Made by a program: the position numbers and the translations under genes | Shown here: piece after piece, positions 9,898 through 18,694 of the stretch | How positions within the stretch are numbered: the stretch's first letter is position 1 | Layout: each line of letters begins with the position of its first letter | DNA from: Ramlibacter rhizophilus | GTDB taxonomy: Bacteria; Pseudomonadota; Gammaproteobacteria; Burkholderiales; Burkholderiaceae_C | DNA length: 64,000 bases | Reading direction: 5' to 3' | Assembly (NCBI RefSeq): GCF_004681965.1 | Contig: NZ_SMLL01000004.1 | Span: 124,001 to 188,000 of the forward strand | The notes under the pieces: model-generated | Seen by the model: only the letters and a program-made list of their open reading frames with translations | What the model was told of the DNA's origin: nothing | The model's database searches: none

Positions 9898-11523
9898 TCA
9901 GCTCTGGGCGCGCAGCTGGTCGCGCAGTCGCTTGACCTGGTCGTGGTTGCGCTGCACGCCGTCGCACTGGCGCTGGACGAGTTCACGCACCGGCTCGGGC
10001 AGGGGCTTCTGCAAGGCCTTGCGGTAGCGGGCCAGGGCATTGTCCTCACCGCGCTCGGCCTCCTCCAGCATGGCCTTGTCGTCGTAGCTGGTCATGGCCG
10101 CTTTGGTGGCCACCCAGCCGCGATGCACGGAGCCGAGCATGCTGCCGCCGTCGGGCACCTCGCCGCCCAGCCGACGGATGTGGTCCTGCAGCTGCGTCGC
10201 GCCGCGCCGGCAGTCTTCCGCGCGCTCGCGGAACATCGACCGCAGGTCTTCCCGCTTGGCATGGTCCGCGCATTGCTGGAAGCCGTACTCGCCGTCCTTG
10301 CAGGTTTCGATCAGGTCCTTCAGGACCTCGATCGTGTCCTGCGCGCTGCCCGAGTCGTGGCGCGAGCCCTGCTGCATGCCGCCGACGGAGCCTGCCGCGC
10401 CGTGCACGCCGGTCTCCGACGACGCGTCGTGCATGCGCTCCGCGTGCGGGTCGCGGCCCGTGGAGGCGGCCTGGGCGGTGCGCACGTCGGCGGCGGCGCC
10501 CGGCGAGCCCATGCGGGTGGACGTGTCGGACTGAGTGGTGCCCATGTCGTGGCCGGTCATGGTGCCGGACGAATAGCTGGAGTCCATGCCGCTCGTGGCG
10601 CTGAGGGTGCCGCCGGTCATGGTGCTGGTCGCGCCCATGCTGCCCCAGCCCATGCTGCCCGAGCCGACATTGGTCGTGCCCGTGCCGGTCGATTGCATGT
10701 GGGTGGTTTCGTCGCGGTGGTGGCGGCCCTCGAAGCTCGCCTTGTCGTCCTCGGTCACGCCGGGGCCGCCGGTGTGATAGCTGGAGTCGCTGGACACCAT
10801 GCCGGTGCCGTAGTGGGACAGGTCGCCGTCGGGCCGGTCGCCGCGATGGCGCGGGTCCTCGCGGTCCGGGGCGGCGGAGCCGACAAGGGTCGTGCCCGTG
10901 CCGGTCGATTGCATGTGGGTGGTTTCGTCGCGGTGGTGGCGGCCCTCGAAGCTCGCCTTGTCGTCCTCGGTCACGCCGGGGCCGCCGGTGTGATAGCTGG
11001 AGTCACTGGACACCATGCCGGTGCCGTAGTGGGACAGGTCGCCGTCGGATCGGTTGCCGCGGTAGTGCGGATCGACGCGGTCCCAGGCGGCGCGGGTGGC
11101 CGGCTGGGCCGCCTTCCAGTCGAGCGAGGAGCCGCCGCGGCGCCTCTCCCATTCCGAGGCGAGATAAGGCTCGGCCTCGTCCCAGTCCTGGTAGCGGCTG
11201 CGTCCCTCCAGGCCGTGCCGGTAGGCGGGCCCGTAGTCGTCGAAGCTGCGGCCGCTCTGGTAATAGGGCTCGTGCTCGTAGTGCTCGCGCCAGTGAGCCT
11301 CTTCGGCCGAGGGGTTGACGGCTTCGGCGGCGGCCCGGCCGGCCAGGCCGCCGATCACGGCGCCGACCACGCCACCCACCGCCATGCCCACCGGGCCGCC
11401 CACCACGCCCGCGGCCGCGCCGGCCACCGCGCCACCTGCGGCGCCCACGCCCGTGCCGACGGGGTGGGACCCCGGTTCGTCGTTCAGCGGATCGCGATTG
11501 AGGTCCTTGTCTTCTGCAGCCAT
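9898..11523 (-). CDS. Glycine-zipper and DUF2383 (PA2169-type) repeat protein
   Basis: A 541-residue protein of three parts. Residues 20-70 are a Gly/Ala-rich glycine zipper (repeated GxxxG), suggesting membrane insertion or oligomerisation. The middle (about 70-390) is polar, His/Ser/Thr/Gly-rich and contains two almost identical blocks (about 158-212 and 231-284, each with DLSHYGTGMVSSDSSYHTGG). The last 150 residues (LKDLIETCKDGEYGFQQCA onward) form a ferritin-like four-helix DUF2383/PA2169 domain of unknown function. ATG at 11523 follows AAGGAG by 7-8 bases; an upstream ATG at 11547 lacks this. Context with ligD suggests a stress role (inference). Confidence 0.85.
   Translation of the reverse strand: MAAEDKDLNRDPLNDEPGSHPVGTGVGAAGGAVAGAAAGVVGGPVGMAVGGVVGAVIGGLAGRAAAEAVNPSAEEAHWREHYEHEPYYQSGRSFDDYGPAYRHGLEGRSRYQDWDEAEPYLASEWERRRGGSSLDWKAAQPATRAAWDRVDPHYRGNRSDGDLSHYGTGMVSSDSSYHTGGPGVTEDDKASFEGRHHRDETTHMQSTGTGTTLVGSAAPDREDPRHRGDRPDGDLSHYGTGMVSSDSSYHTGGPGVTEDDKASFEGRHHRDETTHMQSTGTGTTNVGSGSMGWGSMGATSTMTGGTLSATSGMDSSYSSGTMTGHDMGTTQSDTSTRMGSPGAAADVRTAQAASTGRDPHAERMHDASSETGVHGAAGSVGGMQQGSRHDSGSAQDTIEVLKDLIETCKDGEYGFQQCADHAKREDLRSMFRERAEDCRRGATQLQDHIRRLGGEVPDGGSMLGSVHRGWVATKAAMTSYDDKAMLEEAERGEDNALARYRKALQKPLPEPVRELVQRQCDGVQRNHDQVKRLRDQLRAQS
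10672..11048. repeat. Near-perfect 216-bp tandem duplication
   Basis: 161 bases at 10672-10832 recur at 10888-11048 with one visible mismatch (10790s, CGCTGG against CACTGG). The period is 216 bases, i.e. 72 codons, so the frame is kept. Sequence between and beyond the copies shows weaker similarity in the same register. Near identity including synonymous sites points to recent duplication or gene conversion inside the DUF2383 gene. Confidence 0.9.
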
Positions 11524-11755
11524 CTCGATGCTCCTTCGGGTAGTCATGGGTTCTTGCACGCGTCGCACCCGCAACGCGCCGACCCGGCTCGATCGATGAT
11601 GGACCGCACCGCGAACGCAGCCGTCAGCCAAGCCGAAAACCGCCTGTAGGAAAAGGACCAGCAAGCAGGCGCCCCGCGTCGGACGGCACGGCGCACAGGT
11701 GCATGCAGCCGCGTCCTACACGCTGCGCTGCGCGGGCACCGCAAGCTTCGAGGCC

Positions 11756-12193
11756 ATGAGGTACTCCCTTCGTCGGACCACGGCGCACCTTCACCTGACT
11801 TACGGCGGCGCGGAGTCCGGCGAGGCGCTGATCGGGCGCCGCTTCACGCTGGAGATCGAGGGCAACGCGCTCACGTTGCTGATCGATCTCACGCCCAATT
11901 TCCAGACCCGCAACAAGATGGCGGCGAGCTATCTGGATGCCACGGCGCTGGTGCGCAACCACGATCGCCTGCGCTCGCTGCAGTGCGACGACAACCTGGT
12001 GCGAACCCGCCTGGTGCGAACCTGGGAGGACATGCACGAGCCCAGCCTCAAGCTCGTCCTGGACCTGGGCTTGCGCGGCCACTTTGTCTATGCCGTGCGC
12101 CCCCACCTGCTCTTCACGGGCGGGGTGCAGCTGGACGTGCTGCATCCGCTCGATGCCTCGGCGTACACGCCGCACGACACCGAGGTGGCCTGA
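11756..12193 (+). CDS. Hypothetical protein
   Basis: A 145-residue product I do not recognise: no signal peptide, mixed alpha/beta character, a basic start and a C-terminal hydrophobic stretch ending in LHPLDASAYTPHDTEVA. A GTG at 11699 would add 19 residues; neither start has a convincing ribosome site. The gene contains a 15-bp tandem duplication (11995-12009 and 12010-12024, giving LVRTR-LVRTW). It is divergent from the DUF2383 gene and is followed after one base by the GTG of the exported-protein gene, so the two are probably co-translated. That link is the main support for it being real. Confidence 0.6.
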   Translation: MRYSLRRTTAHLHLTYGGAESGEALIGRRFTLEIEGNALTLLIDLTPNFQTRNKMAASYLDATALVRNHDRLRSLQCDDNLVRTRLVRTWEDMHEPSLKLVLDLGLRGHFVYAVRPHLLFTGGVQLDVLHPLDASAYTPHDTEVA

Positions 12194-12194
12194 A

Positions 12195-13088
12195 GTGGGT
12201 GCGCTGTCCTGGCGTCCAACGCGGCTTTGCACCTGGCTGCTGGCCGGGTGCCTGTCGCTGCCCTGGGCCCTGCCGGCCTGGGCCGACGCCGCGTCGATGC
12301 AGGCGCGGCATGCACAGCTGTCCGACGTGCTGGCGGCCAGCCCCTTCGGTCAGCCGCTGCACATCGAGTCACGCGAGGTGGACGACCGGCTGCAGGGGGC
12401 CGTCTATGCGGTGCTCGACCATCCCTTCGAGCGCGTGCGCGATGCCTTGCGCCAGCCGTCCAACTGGTGCGACATCATGATCCTGCCCTTCAACACCAAG
12501 TACTGCCATGCGGTGCGAAGCGCCAATGGGCCGGGCCTGCTGATCCGCATCGGTCGCAAGTACGACCAGCCGCTGGAGGACTCGTACAAGCTGCTGTTCG
12601 ATTGGAACCCCGTGGCCGCGAGCGAGGCGTACTTCGAGAGCCGCCTGTCCGCGCCCGAAGGGCCGGTGGACACGCGCGACTACCGGATCAACGTCTCGGC
12701 GATTCCGCTGGAGGGTGGCCGCACCTTCCTGCGCCTGGGGTATTCCTACGGCTTCGGCTTCACCGGACGGCTGGCCATGAACGCCTACCTCGCGACGGCC
12801 GGGGCCGACAAGGTCGGCTTCAGCCGCGTGGGCGAGCCGGGCGGACCGCAGCGCCTGATCGGCGGCATGCGCGGCACCGTGGAGCGCAACGCCATGCGCT
12901 ACTACCTGGCCATCGACGCCTTCCTCGATTCGCTGCAGGCGCCGCCCGCGCAACGCGCCGAGCGGCGCGTGCAGGCCTGGTTCAATGCCACCGAGCGCTA
13001 CCCGCAGCAGTTGCGGGAGATGAACCGCGAGACCTACGTGGGCATGAAGCGCATGGAGATCGCGCGCCAGCGCGAGCTGATCCAGTGA
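12195..13088 (+). CDS. Exported protein, possible SRPBCC-like fold
   Basis: A 297-residue protein with a clear Sec signal peptide: basic start (WRPTR), hydrophobic run LCTWLLAGCLSLPWALPAWA and an AxA-type cleavage site near residue 29. The mature part (FERVRDALRQPSNWCDIM, then alternating strands) resembles START/SRPBCC lipid-binding folds by pattern only; I know no named family. GTG start one base after the upstream stop. It converges on metK with a strong hairpin between them. Likely periplasmic; a hydrophobic-ligand role is inference. Confidence 0.75.
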   Translation: MGALSWRPTRLCTWLLAGCLSLPWALPAWADAASMQARHAQLSDVLAASPFGQPLHIESREVDDRLQGAVYAVLDHPFERVRDALRQPSNWCDIMILPFNTKYCHAVRSANGPGLLIRIGRKYDQPLEDSYKLLFDWNPVAASEAYFESRLSAPEGPVDTRDYRINVSAIPLEGGRTFLRLGYSYGFGFTGRLAMNAYLATAGADKVGFSRVGEPGGPQRLIGGMRGTVERNAMRYYLAIDAFLDSLQAPPAQRAERRVQAWFNATERYPQQLREMNRETYVGMKRMEIARQRELIQ

Positions 13089-13106
13089 GGCCTCGCCGGC
13101 TGGTTC

Positions 13107-13125
13107 AGTAAGCCGCCGTGGCGGC

Positions 13126-13130
<5 letters not shown>
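13107..13130. terminator. Bidirectional hairpin between converging genes
   Basis: AGTAAGCCGCC (13107-13117) pairs perfectly with GGCGGCTTACT (13120-13130), leaving a loop of two bases (effectively four). It contains the metK stop codon and lies 18 bases after the exported-protein gene. T-tracts are absent, so Rho-independent termination is probable only from stem strength and position. Confidence 0.6.
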
Positions 13131-14307
<1,177 letters not shown>

Positions 14308-14424
14308 TTGAGATACTCCATCGGTTCGGAAGGCGCGTTGCCTTCGCTGGAGCTTCGGCGAACGCTTTAGCAGCCGTTGTTTAACGTCGCCCTGCAAGTA
14401 GTTCAATAACTCAGCGACGCGCGC

Positions 14425-14430
14425 ATTCTA
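14425..14430 (-). promoter_or_regulatory. Candidate metK -10 box (TAGAAT)
   Basis: Minus-strand TAGAAT lies about 118 bases upstream of metK in the divergent gap. The -35 region is G/C-rich and poor, so assignment rests on the -10 match and position. Confidence 0.35.
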
Positions 14431-14461
14431 TGCCGGATCGCCCGGCCTCCGCTCCCAGACC

Positions 14462-15331
14462 ATGCTCCCGTTTTTTCGCCTGCTGTCCGTCTTTCCGCTG
14501 GCCGTGCTGCAGGGCTTGGGTGCGGCGCTGGGCTGGTTCGTGTTCCTCGTCTCGCCCGTGTGGCGCCGCCGCTTCCTGGACAACGCGGCCCAGGCCGGCT
14601 ATGGCTTTCGCGCGGTGCGGCCGGCGGTGGCGCACATCGGGCGCATGGTCGGCGAGCTGCCCCGCCTGTGGCTGGGCCGACCGGTGCCGGTGCGCTGGGA
14701 CGGCGGCGAGCTGCTCGACGAGGCCTACGCCGCGGGGCGGGGCCTGCTGCTGCTGACGCCGCACCTGGGCTGCTTCGAGATCGCCGCGCTCGCTATCGCC
14801 GAGCGCCATTCGGCCGCGCACGGGCCGCTCACGGTGCTGTACCGGCCGGCACGCAAACCGTGGCTCGCGCCGCTGGTGGCGGCCTCGCGCGACCGGCCGG
14901 GCGTGGAGCCGGCGCCGACCACGCTGGCCGGGGTGCGGCAGATGATCAAGGCCCTGCGCCAGGGGCGCGCCGTCGGCCTGCTGCCCGACCAGGTGCCGCC
15001 CGAAGGCATGGGCACCTGGGCACCGTTCTTCGGCCGCCCGGCCTACACCATGACGCTGGCGGCGCGCCTGGCGCAGCAGACCGGCTGCGAAGTGCGCCTG
15101 GTCTGGGGCGAGCGCCTGCCCTGGGGGCGCGGATTCGTCCTGCACTGCCGCGAACTGCGCACGCCCCTGCCCGCGGCGCTGGACGAGGCGGTGGCCCGCA
15201 TGAACGAGGAGATGGAGCGGCTGATCCGCGAGTGCCCGCAGCAGTACCTGTGGAGTTACGCCCGCTACAAGCCGCCGCGCGAGCCGGCTGCGGCGGCCGT
15301 GCCCGCGGCCTCGCAGGAGTCGGCCCGGTGA
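14462..15331 (+). CDS. LpxL/HtrB-like lysophospholipid acyltransferase (1)
   Basis: Predicted inner-membrane acyltransferase of lipid A late acylation, transferring an acyl chain from acyl-ACP. The 289-residue protein has an N-terminal membrane anchor (FRLLSVFPLAVLQGLGAALG) and the HX4E catalytic motif HLGCFE at about residue 100, then substrate elements LLPDQVPPEGMG and PAYTMTLAARLA. The ending QYLWSYARYKPP is typical of the LpxL/HtrB family. Its stop overlaps the start of a second, different family member, so the pair is likely one transcript. Which secondary acylation each performs cannot be told. Confidence 0.88.
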   Translation: MLPFFRLLSVFPLAVLQGLGAALGWFVFLVSPVWRRRFLDNAAQAGYGFRAVRPAVAHIGRMVGELPRLWLGRPVPVRWDGGELLDEAYAAGRGLLLLTPHLGCFEIAALAIAERHSAAHGPLTVLYRPARKPWLAPLVAASRDRPGVEPAPTTLAGVRQMIKALRQGRAVGLLPDQVPPEGMGTWAPFFGRPAYTMTLAARLAQQTGCEVRLVWGERLPWGRGFVLHCRELRTPLPAALDEAVARMNEEMERLIRECPQQYLWSYARYKPPREPAAAAVPAASQESAR

Positions 15332-16227
15332 AGCGTTGCATGTCGAACGCGGCCGGCTATCTCACGCTGGCCGGGCTCTGGCTGTTCCACTGGCTGCCGC
15401 TGGCCTGGCAGGCCGCGGTGGGGCGGGCGGTGGGCGTGCTGCTGTGGCGTGTGGCCGGGTCCCGCCGCCGCATCACGCTGCGGAACCTGGCCTTGTGCCT
15501 GCCCGAGCTCGGGCCGCAGGCGCACGAGCGCATCGGACGCGAACTGTTCCAGTGGTTCAGCCGCAGCGTGCTCGAGCGCGGCCTGCTGTGGTGGGCCTCG
15601 CCGCAGCGCCTGCGCCGCCTCATCCACGTGGAGGGCGATGTCGGGTTCGCCGACCGGCACCCCGGCCCGGTCATGTGGTTGGCGCCGCACTTCGTCGGCC
15701 TGGACGTGGCGGGTGCGGCCTGCCAGCTCTTCGTGCAGCGTGAGGGCGCCTCCATCTACCAGGCGCAGACCCAGCCGGTGCTCGATGCGGCCATGCGTCG
15801 TGGGCGCCTGCGGCATGGCCGCGCGCGCATCTTCTCGCGCGCGGAGACGGCGCGGCCCCTGATGCGCGCGGTGCGCGAGGGCGCCGCCTTCTTCAACCTG
15901 CCCGACATGGATTTCGGCGGGCGCGACGCCGCCTTCGTGCCATTCTTCGGCGTGCCGGCCGCCACGCTGCTGGCGCCCTCGCGCATGGCGCGGGCGCTGG
16001 ACATGAAGGTGCAGCCGGTGGTGGCGACCATGCTCCCGGGAGGCCAGGGCTACCGCGTGCGCTTCCTGCCGCCCTGGGACGATTTCCCCAGCGATGACGC
16101 ACTGGCCGACACCGCGCGCATGAACCGCTGGATCGAGACCCAGGTGCTCGAGTGCCCCGCGCAGTACTTCTGGGTGCACAAGCGCTTCAAGACGCGCCCG
16201 CCGGGCGAGCCCGGCCTGTACGACTAA
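15328..16227 (+). CDS. LpxL/HtrB-like lysophospholipid acyltransferase (2)
   Basis: Second acyltransferase of the lipid A type, 299 residues, with a hydrophobic N-terminus (YLTLAGLWLFHWLPLAW) and an HX4D catalytic motif HFVGLD near residue 115. Further family features are NLPDMDFGGRDAAFVPFFG and the ending QYFWVHKRFKTRP. GTG at 15328 overlaps the previous stop (GTGA) and sits 9 bases after AGGAG; an ATG at 15340 is too far from that site. It differs from its neighbour by HX4D instead of HX4E, suggesting two acylation steps. Its stop overlaps the stop of the converging hydrolase gene. Confidence 0.88.
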   Translation: MKRCMSNAAGYLTLAGLWLFHWLPLAWQAAVGRAVGVLLWRVAGSRRRITLRNLALCLPELGPQAHERIGRELFQWFSRSVLERGLLWWASPQRLRRLIHVEGDVGFADRHPGPVMWLAPHFVGLDVAGAACQLFVQREGASIYQAQTQPVLDAAMRRGRLRHGRARIFSRAETARPLMRAVREGAAFFNLPDMDFGGRDAAFVPFFGVPAATLLAPSRMARALDMKVQPVVATMLPGGQGYRVRFLPPWDDFPSDDALADTARMNRWIETQVLECPAQYFWVHKRFKTRPPGEPGLYD

Positions 16228-17117
16228 GGCCGCAGGAAGGCCTCGATCCGGCGCGCGACCCAGTTCGGGTCTTCGTGCACCACCCAGTGCGAGGCCTGGG
16301 GGTGCCGCTCGATTCGCAGGTCGGGTACCCAGCGGTCCAGCCCGTCCAGCAGCGAGGGGAGCAGGGCGCTGTCCTGCTCGCCCCACAGCACGAGCGTGGG
16401 CACGCTCACGCGCAGGGCATTGTCGGCGAGCGTGAGGCCTGCGGCCGCGGGATCGCCCGGCGTGGGTGGCCGCAGGGGCGAGGCCGCGTAGTAGCTGCAG
16501 GGGCCGACCAGGCCCGCGCCGCCCTCCCGCCAGACCTGCCGAAAGCGGTCCTTCACGTCCTCGGTGAGCCAGTCGGCGCGGCCCTGCGCGTCGGCGAAGA
16601 AGGGCCAGATCCGGCGGAAGTCGTCCTGGGCCAGCCGCTGCGCGGCATCGGGCCGCGCGAGGTAGTTCATGTAGGCGCTGGCGGCCTGCTGGCGCGGATT
16701 GCCCTGCAGCTCGCGGGCGAAGGCGCCGGCATGCGGCGCGTTGATGATGACCAGGCGCTCCATCAAGCCGGGACGGCGCGCCGCCACGCCCCAGGCGATG
16801 GCGCCGCCCCAGTCGTGCGCCACCAGCGCCGCGACCGGGGCGCCCTGGGCGGCGAGCAGGGCTTCGATGTCCTGCAGCAGGTGATGCGCCCGGTAGGCCT
16901 CCCGGTCGGCGGGCGAGGAGGACGACGCGTAGCCGCGCAGGTTGGGCGCGATGCACCGATAACCCCGGGCCGCCAAGCGCGTGAGCATGTCGTCCCAGAC
17001 GAAGGCCGCCTCGGGAAAGCCGTGCAGGAACACCAGCACCGGCGCGGCCGGGTCCCCGGCCATGCGGCAGGAGAGCGTGATGCCGTGGGGGAGGGCGAGC
17101 TCGCCGGTCTCGATCAT
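16224..17117 (-). CDS. Alpha/beta hydrolase, epoxide hydrolase/haloacid dehalogenase type
   Basis: A 297-residue soluble alpha/beta hydrolase. HGFPE (about residues 31-35) supplies the oxyanion region, HDWGG places an Asp nucleophile at residue 102, and HWVVHEDP near the end carries the catalytic His. An Asp nucleophile with HGFPE and a Tyr-containing cap (CSYYAASPLR) is characteristic of soluble epoxide hydrolases and haloacetate dehalogenases; the substrate is unknown. Its ATG overlaps the engB stop (ATGA), so it is translated behind engB, an arrangement without obvious functional link. The 3' end overlaps the acyltransferase stop by 4 bases. Confidence 0.88.
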   Translation of the reverse strand: MIETGELALPHGITLSCRMAGDPAAPVLVFLHGFPEAAFVWDDMLTRLAARGYRCIAPNLRGYASSSSPADREAYRAHHLLQDIEALLAAQGAPVAALVAHDWGGAIAWGVAARRPGLMERLVIINAPHAGAFARELQGNPRQQAASAYMNYLARPDAAQRLAQDDFRRIWPFFADAQGRADWLTEDVKDRFRQVWREGGAGLVGPCSYYAASPLRPPTPGDPAAAGLTLADNALRVSVPTLVLWGEQDSALLPSLLDGLDRWVPDLRIERHPQASHWVVHEDPNWVARRIEAFLRP

Positions 17118-17833
17118 TCGTTCGACGACGGTGGCGCAGGGCTTGCCGACGCCGCCGGATGCGCCCACTGCCACAGCAGGAAAGCGGTCTCCTCCACGCC
17201 CTGCTTCTTCAGCGCCGAGAACAGCTTCACGTCGCCGCCGCCGGCTTGCAGGCGGGCGATGGACAGCGCCTTGGCGCCCTCCGAGCGATTGAGCTTGTCG
17301 GCCTTGGTGAGCAGCACCAGGAACTTCAGGCCCTGCTCCACGCGGGGGCGGATCACTTCGAGCAGGATCTCGTCCAGCTCCGTGAGCCCCAGGCGGGGGT
17401 CCGTGAGCAGCACCACGCCGCGCAGGTTCTCGCGGCTCACGAGGTAGTTGGCCATCACCTGCTGCCAGCGCAGCTTGTCCTGCTTGGGGACCGCCGCATA
17501 GCCGTAGCCGGGCAGGTCGGCCAGCACGGCGTCGGTCGTGCCCTGGCGGCCCAGCGCGAACAGGTTGATGCTCTGCGTGCGCCCGGGCGTCTTGGACGCG
17601 AAGGCCAGGCGCTTTTGCTGCGTGAGGGTGTTGATGCAGGTGGACTTGCCGGCATTGGAGCGGCCGACGAAGGCGATCTCCGGCATCTCGTGGGCGGGCA
17701 GGAACTCCAGCTTGGGGGCCGTGGTGAGAAAGCGCGCCGTGTGCATCCAGCCGAGGGCCTGCGCGGGCGTGACCGCATCGGCTCCGGGGGAGGCCGTGGG
17801 GGAAGGAGCGGGCGGACCCGGCTGGTGCGTCAT
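17114..17833 (-). CDS. engB: Ribosome biogenesis GTPase EngB/YihA
   Basis: Essential GTPase in late large-subunit assembly and, in older literature, division-septum formation. 239 residues, with a 30-residue Pro/Ala/Ser-rich N-terminal extension. G1 is GRSNAGKS (about 56-63), G3 DLPGYG and G4 TKAD. ATG at 17833 was chosen; a longer frame would cross the divergent cytochrome c4 promoter. A minus-strand TACAAT (17872-17877) overlaps the -10 of that neighbour. Confidence 0.95.
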   Translation of the reverse strand: MTHQPGPPAPSPTASPGADAVTPAQALGWMHTARFLTTAPKLEFLPAHEMPEIAFVGRSNAGKSTCINTLTQQKRLAFASKTPGRTQSINLFALGRQGTTDAVLADLPGYGYAAVPKQDKLRWQQVMANYLVSRENLRGVVLLTDPRLGLTELDEILLEVIRPRVEQGLKFLVLLTKADKLNRSEGAKALSIARLQAGGGDVKLFSALKKQGVEETAFLLWQWAHPAASASPAPPSSNE

Positions 17834-17871
17834 AGGGGGAGTGTCCGACGGCCGGGCAGGCCAAGGTCGGC

Positions 17872-17881
17872 ATTGTAGAAT
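17872..17881. promoter_or_regulatory. Overlapping divergent -10 boxes
   Basis: The ten bases ATTGTAGAAT read TACAAT on the minus strand (17877-17872, towards engB) and TAGAAT on the plus strand (17876-17881, towards cytochrome c4). Each is a good sigma-70 -10. They share two bases, so both promoters can hardly be occupied at once. No strong -35 was found for either. Confidence 0.5.
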
Positions 17882-17916
17882 CTCGCGGTTTTGCGCCTTC
17901 TGAACCACTCCCACCT

Positions 17917-18591
17917 ATGAAGTTGCCCGCTTCCCTGCTGCTGGCGGCCCTGCTTGCGGCGCCCGTGATGTCCTCGGCACAGCAATCGCCCCAGGTCGCC
18001 CCCGGGCCGGCCGATGCGCCCGCCGCGCCGACCACGCCCAAGCAGCCGGTCAAGCCCGACCTGGCACAGGGCGAGCAGCGCTACACCGCGGTGTGCGCCG
18101 CCTGCCACGGCGCCGACGGCAACTCCGGTGCGCCGGCCAACCCCAAGCTCGCCGGCCAGCATCCGCAGTACCTCGTCAAGCAGCTCTACGACTTCAAGAC
18201 CGGGAAGCGCCCCAGCCCGATCATGCAGGGCTTCGCGGCGCAGCTGAGCGACCAGGAGATGCGCAACATTTCCTACTGGCTCTCGACGCAGAAGCCCAAG
18301 GACGGCTTCGCGCGCGACAAGGAAGCGGTGGCCCTGGGTGAGCGCATCTGGCGCGGCGGGCTGGCCGACCGAGGCATCGCCGCCTGCGCCGGCTGCCACA
18401 GCCCCAATGGGGCCGGCATCCCGGCCGTGTATCCGCGGCTGGCCGGCCAGCACGCCGACTACACCGTGTCCCAGCTGATGGGGTTCCGCGACGGCAAGCG
18501 CCCGAACAACGTCATCATGCACCAGGTCGCAGCCAAGATGACCGACCGCGAAATCCGCGCCGTTTCCGACTACGTGGCCGGCCTGCGCTGA
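17917..18591 (+). CDS. Dihaem cytochrome c4
   Basis: Periplasmic electron carrier, usually passing electrons from the bc1 complex to terminal oxidases. 224 residues with a Sec signal peptide (cleavage near AQQ, about residue 22). Two haem sites, C60-A-A-C-H64 and C157-A-G-C-H161, give one haem per half, with internal similarity of the halves (ANPKLAGQHPQYLVKQL against YPRLAGQHADYTVSQL). It is followed by a strong terminator and then by the ResB/CcsB genes that attach haem to such proteins. Confidence 0.95.
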   Translation: MKLPASLLLAALLAAPVMSSAQQSPQVAPGPADAPAAPTTPKQPVKPDLAQGEQRYTAVCAACHGADGNSGAPANPKLAGQHPQYLVKQLYDFKTGKRPSPIMQGFAAQLSDQEMRNISYWLSTQKPKDGFARDKEAVALGERIWRGGLADRGIAACAGCHSPNGAGIPAVYPRLAGQHADYTVSQLMGFRDGKRPNNVIMHQVAAKMTDREIRAVSDYVAGLR

Positions 18592-18641
18592 GGCGCTTTC
18601 TCACCTCTGCGGGAACCTCGCTCGCAAGAGCACACCTAAAC

Positions 18642-18670
18642 AGGCGGGCCGGCTCCCGCCTTTTTCTTTT
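18642..18670 (+). terminator. Rho-independent terminator after cytochrome c4
   Basis: GGCGGG (18643-18648) pairs with CCCGCC (18655-18660) around a 6-base loop, followed at once by TTTTTCTTTT (18661-18670). It ends 25 bases before the resB start, so resB needs its own promoter or read-through. The best classical terminator in the window. Confidence 0.85.
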
Positions 18671-18694
18671 GCTCCGGGCCTCCATCCTTCTTCC

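Noticed and set aside
7238-10027. Open frame of 929 codons antisense to ligD
   Set aside because: ligD has all catalytic motifs in frame; the antisense product has no recognisable domain.
10672-11048. CRISPR array
   Set aside because: Only two long in-frame copies with 216-bp period inside a gene; no short repeats or spacers.
14308-14461. Known SAM or SAH riboswitch upstream of metK
   Set aside because: I could not fit the leader to any class; kept only as a structural question.
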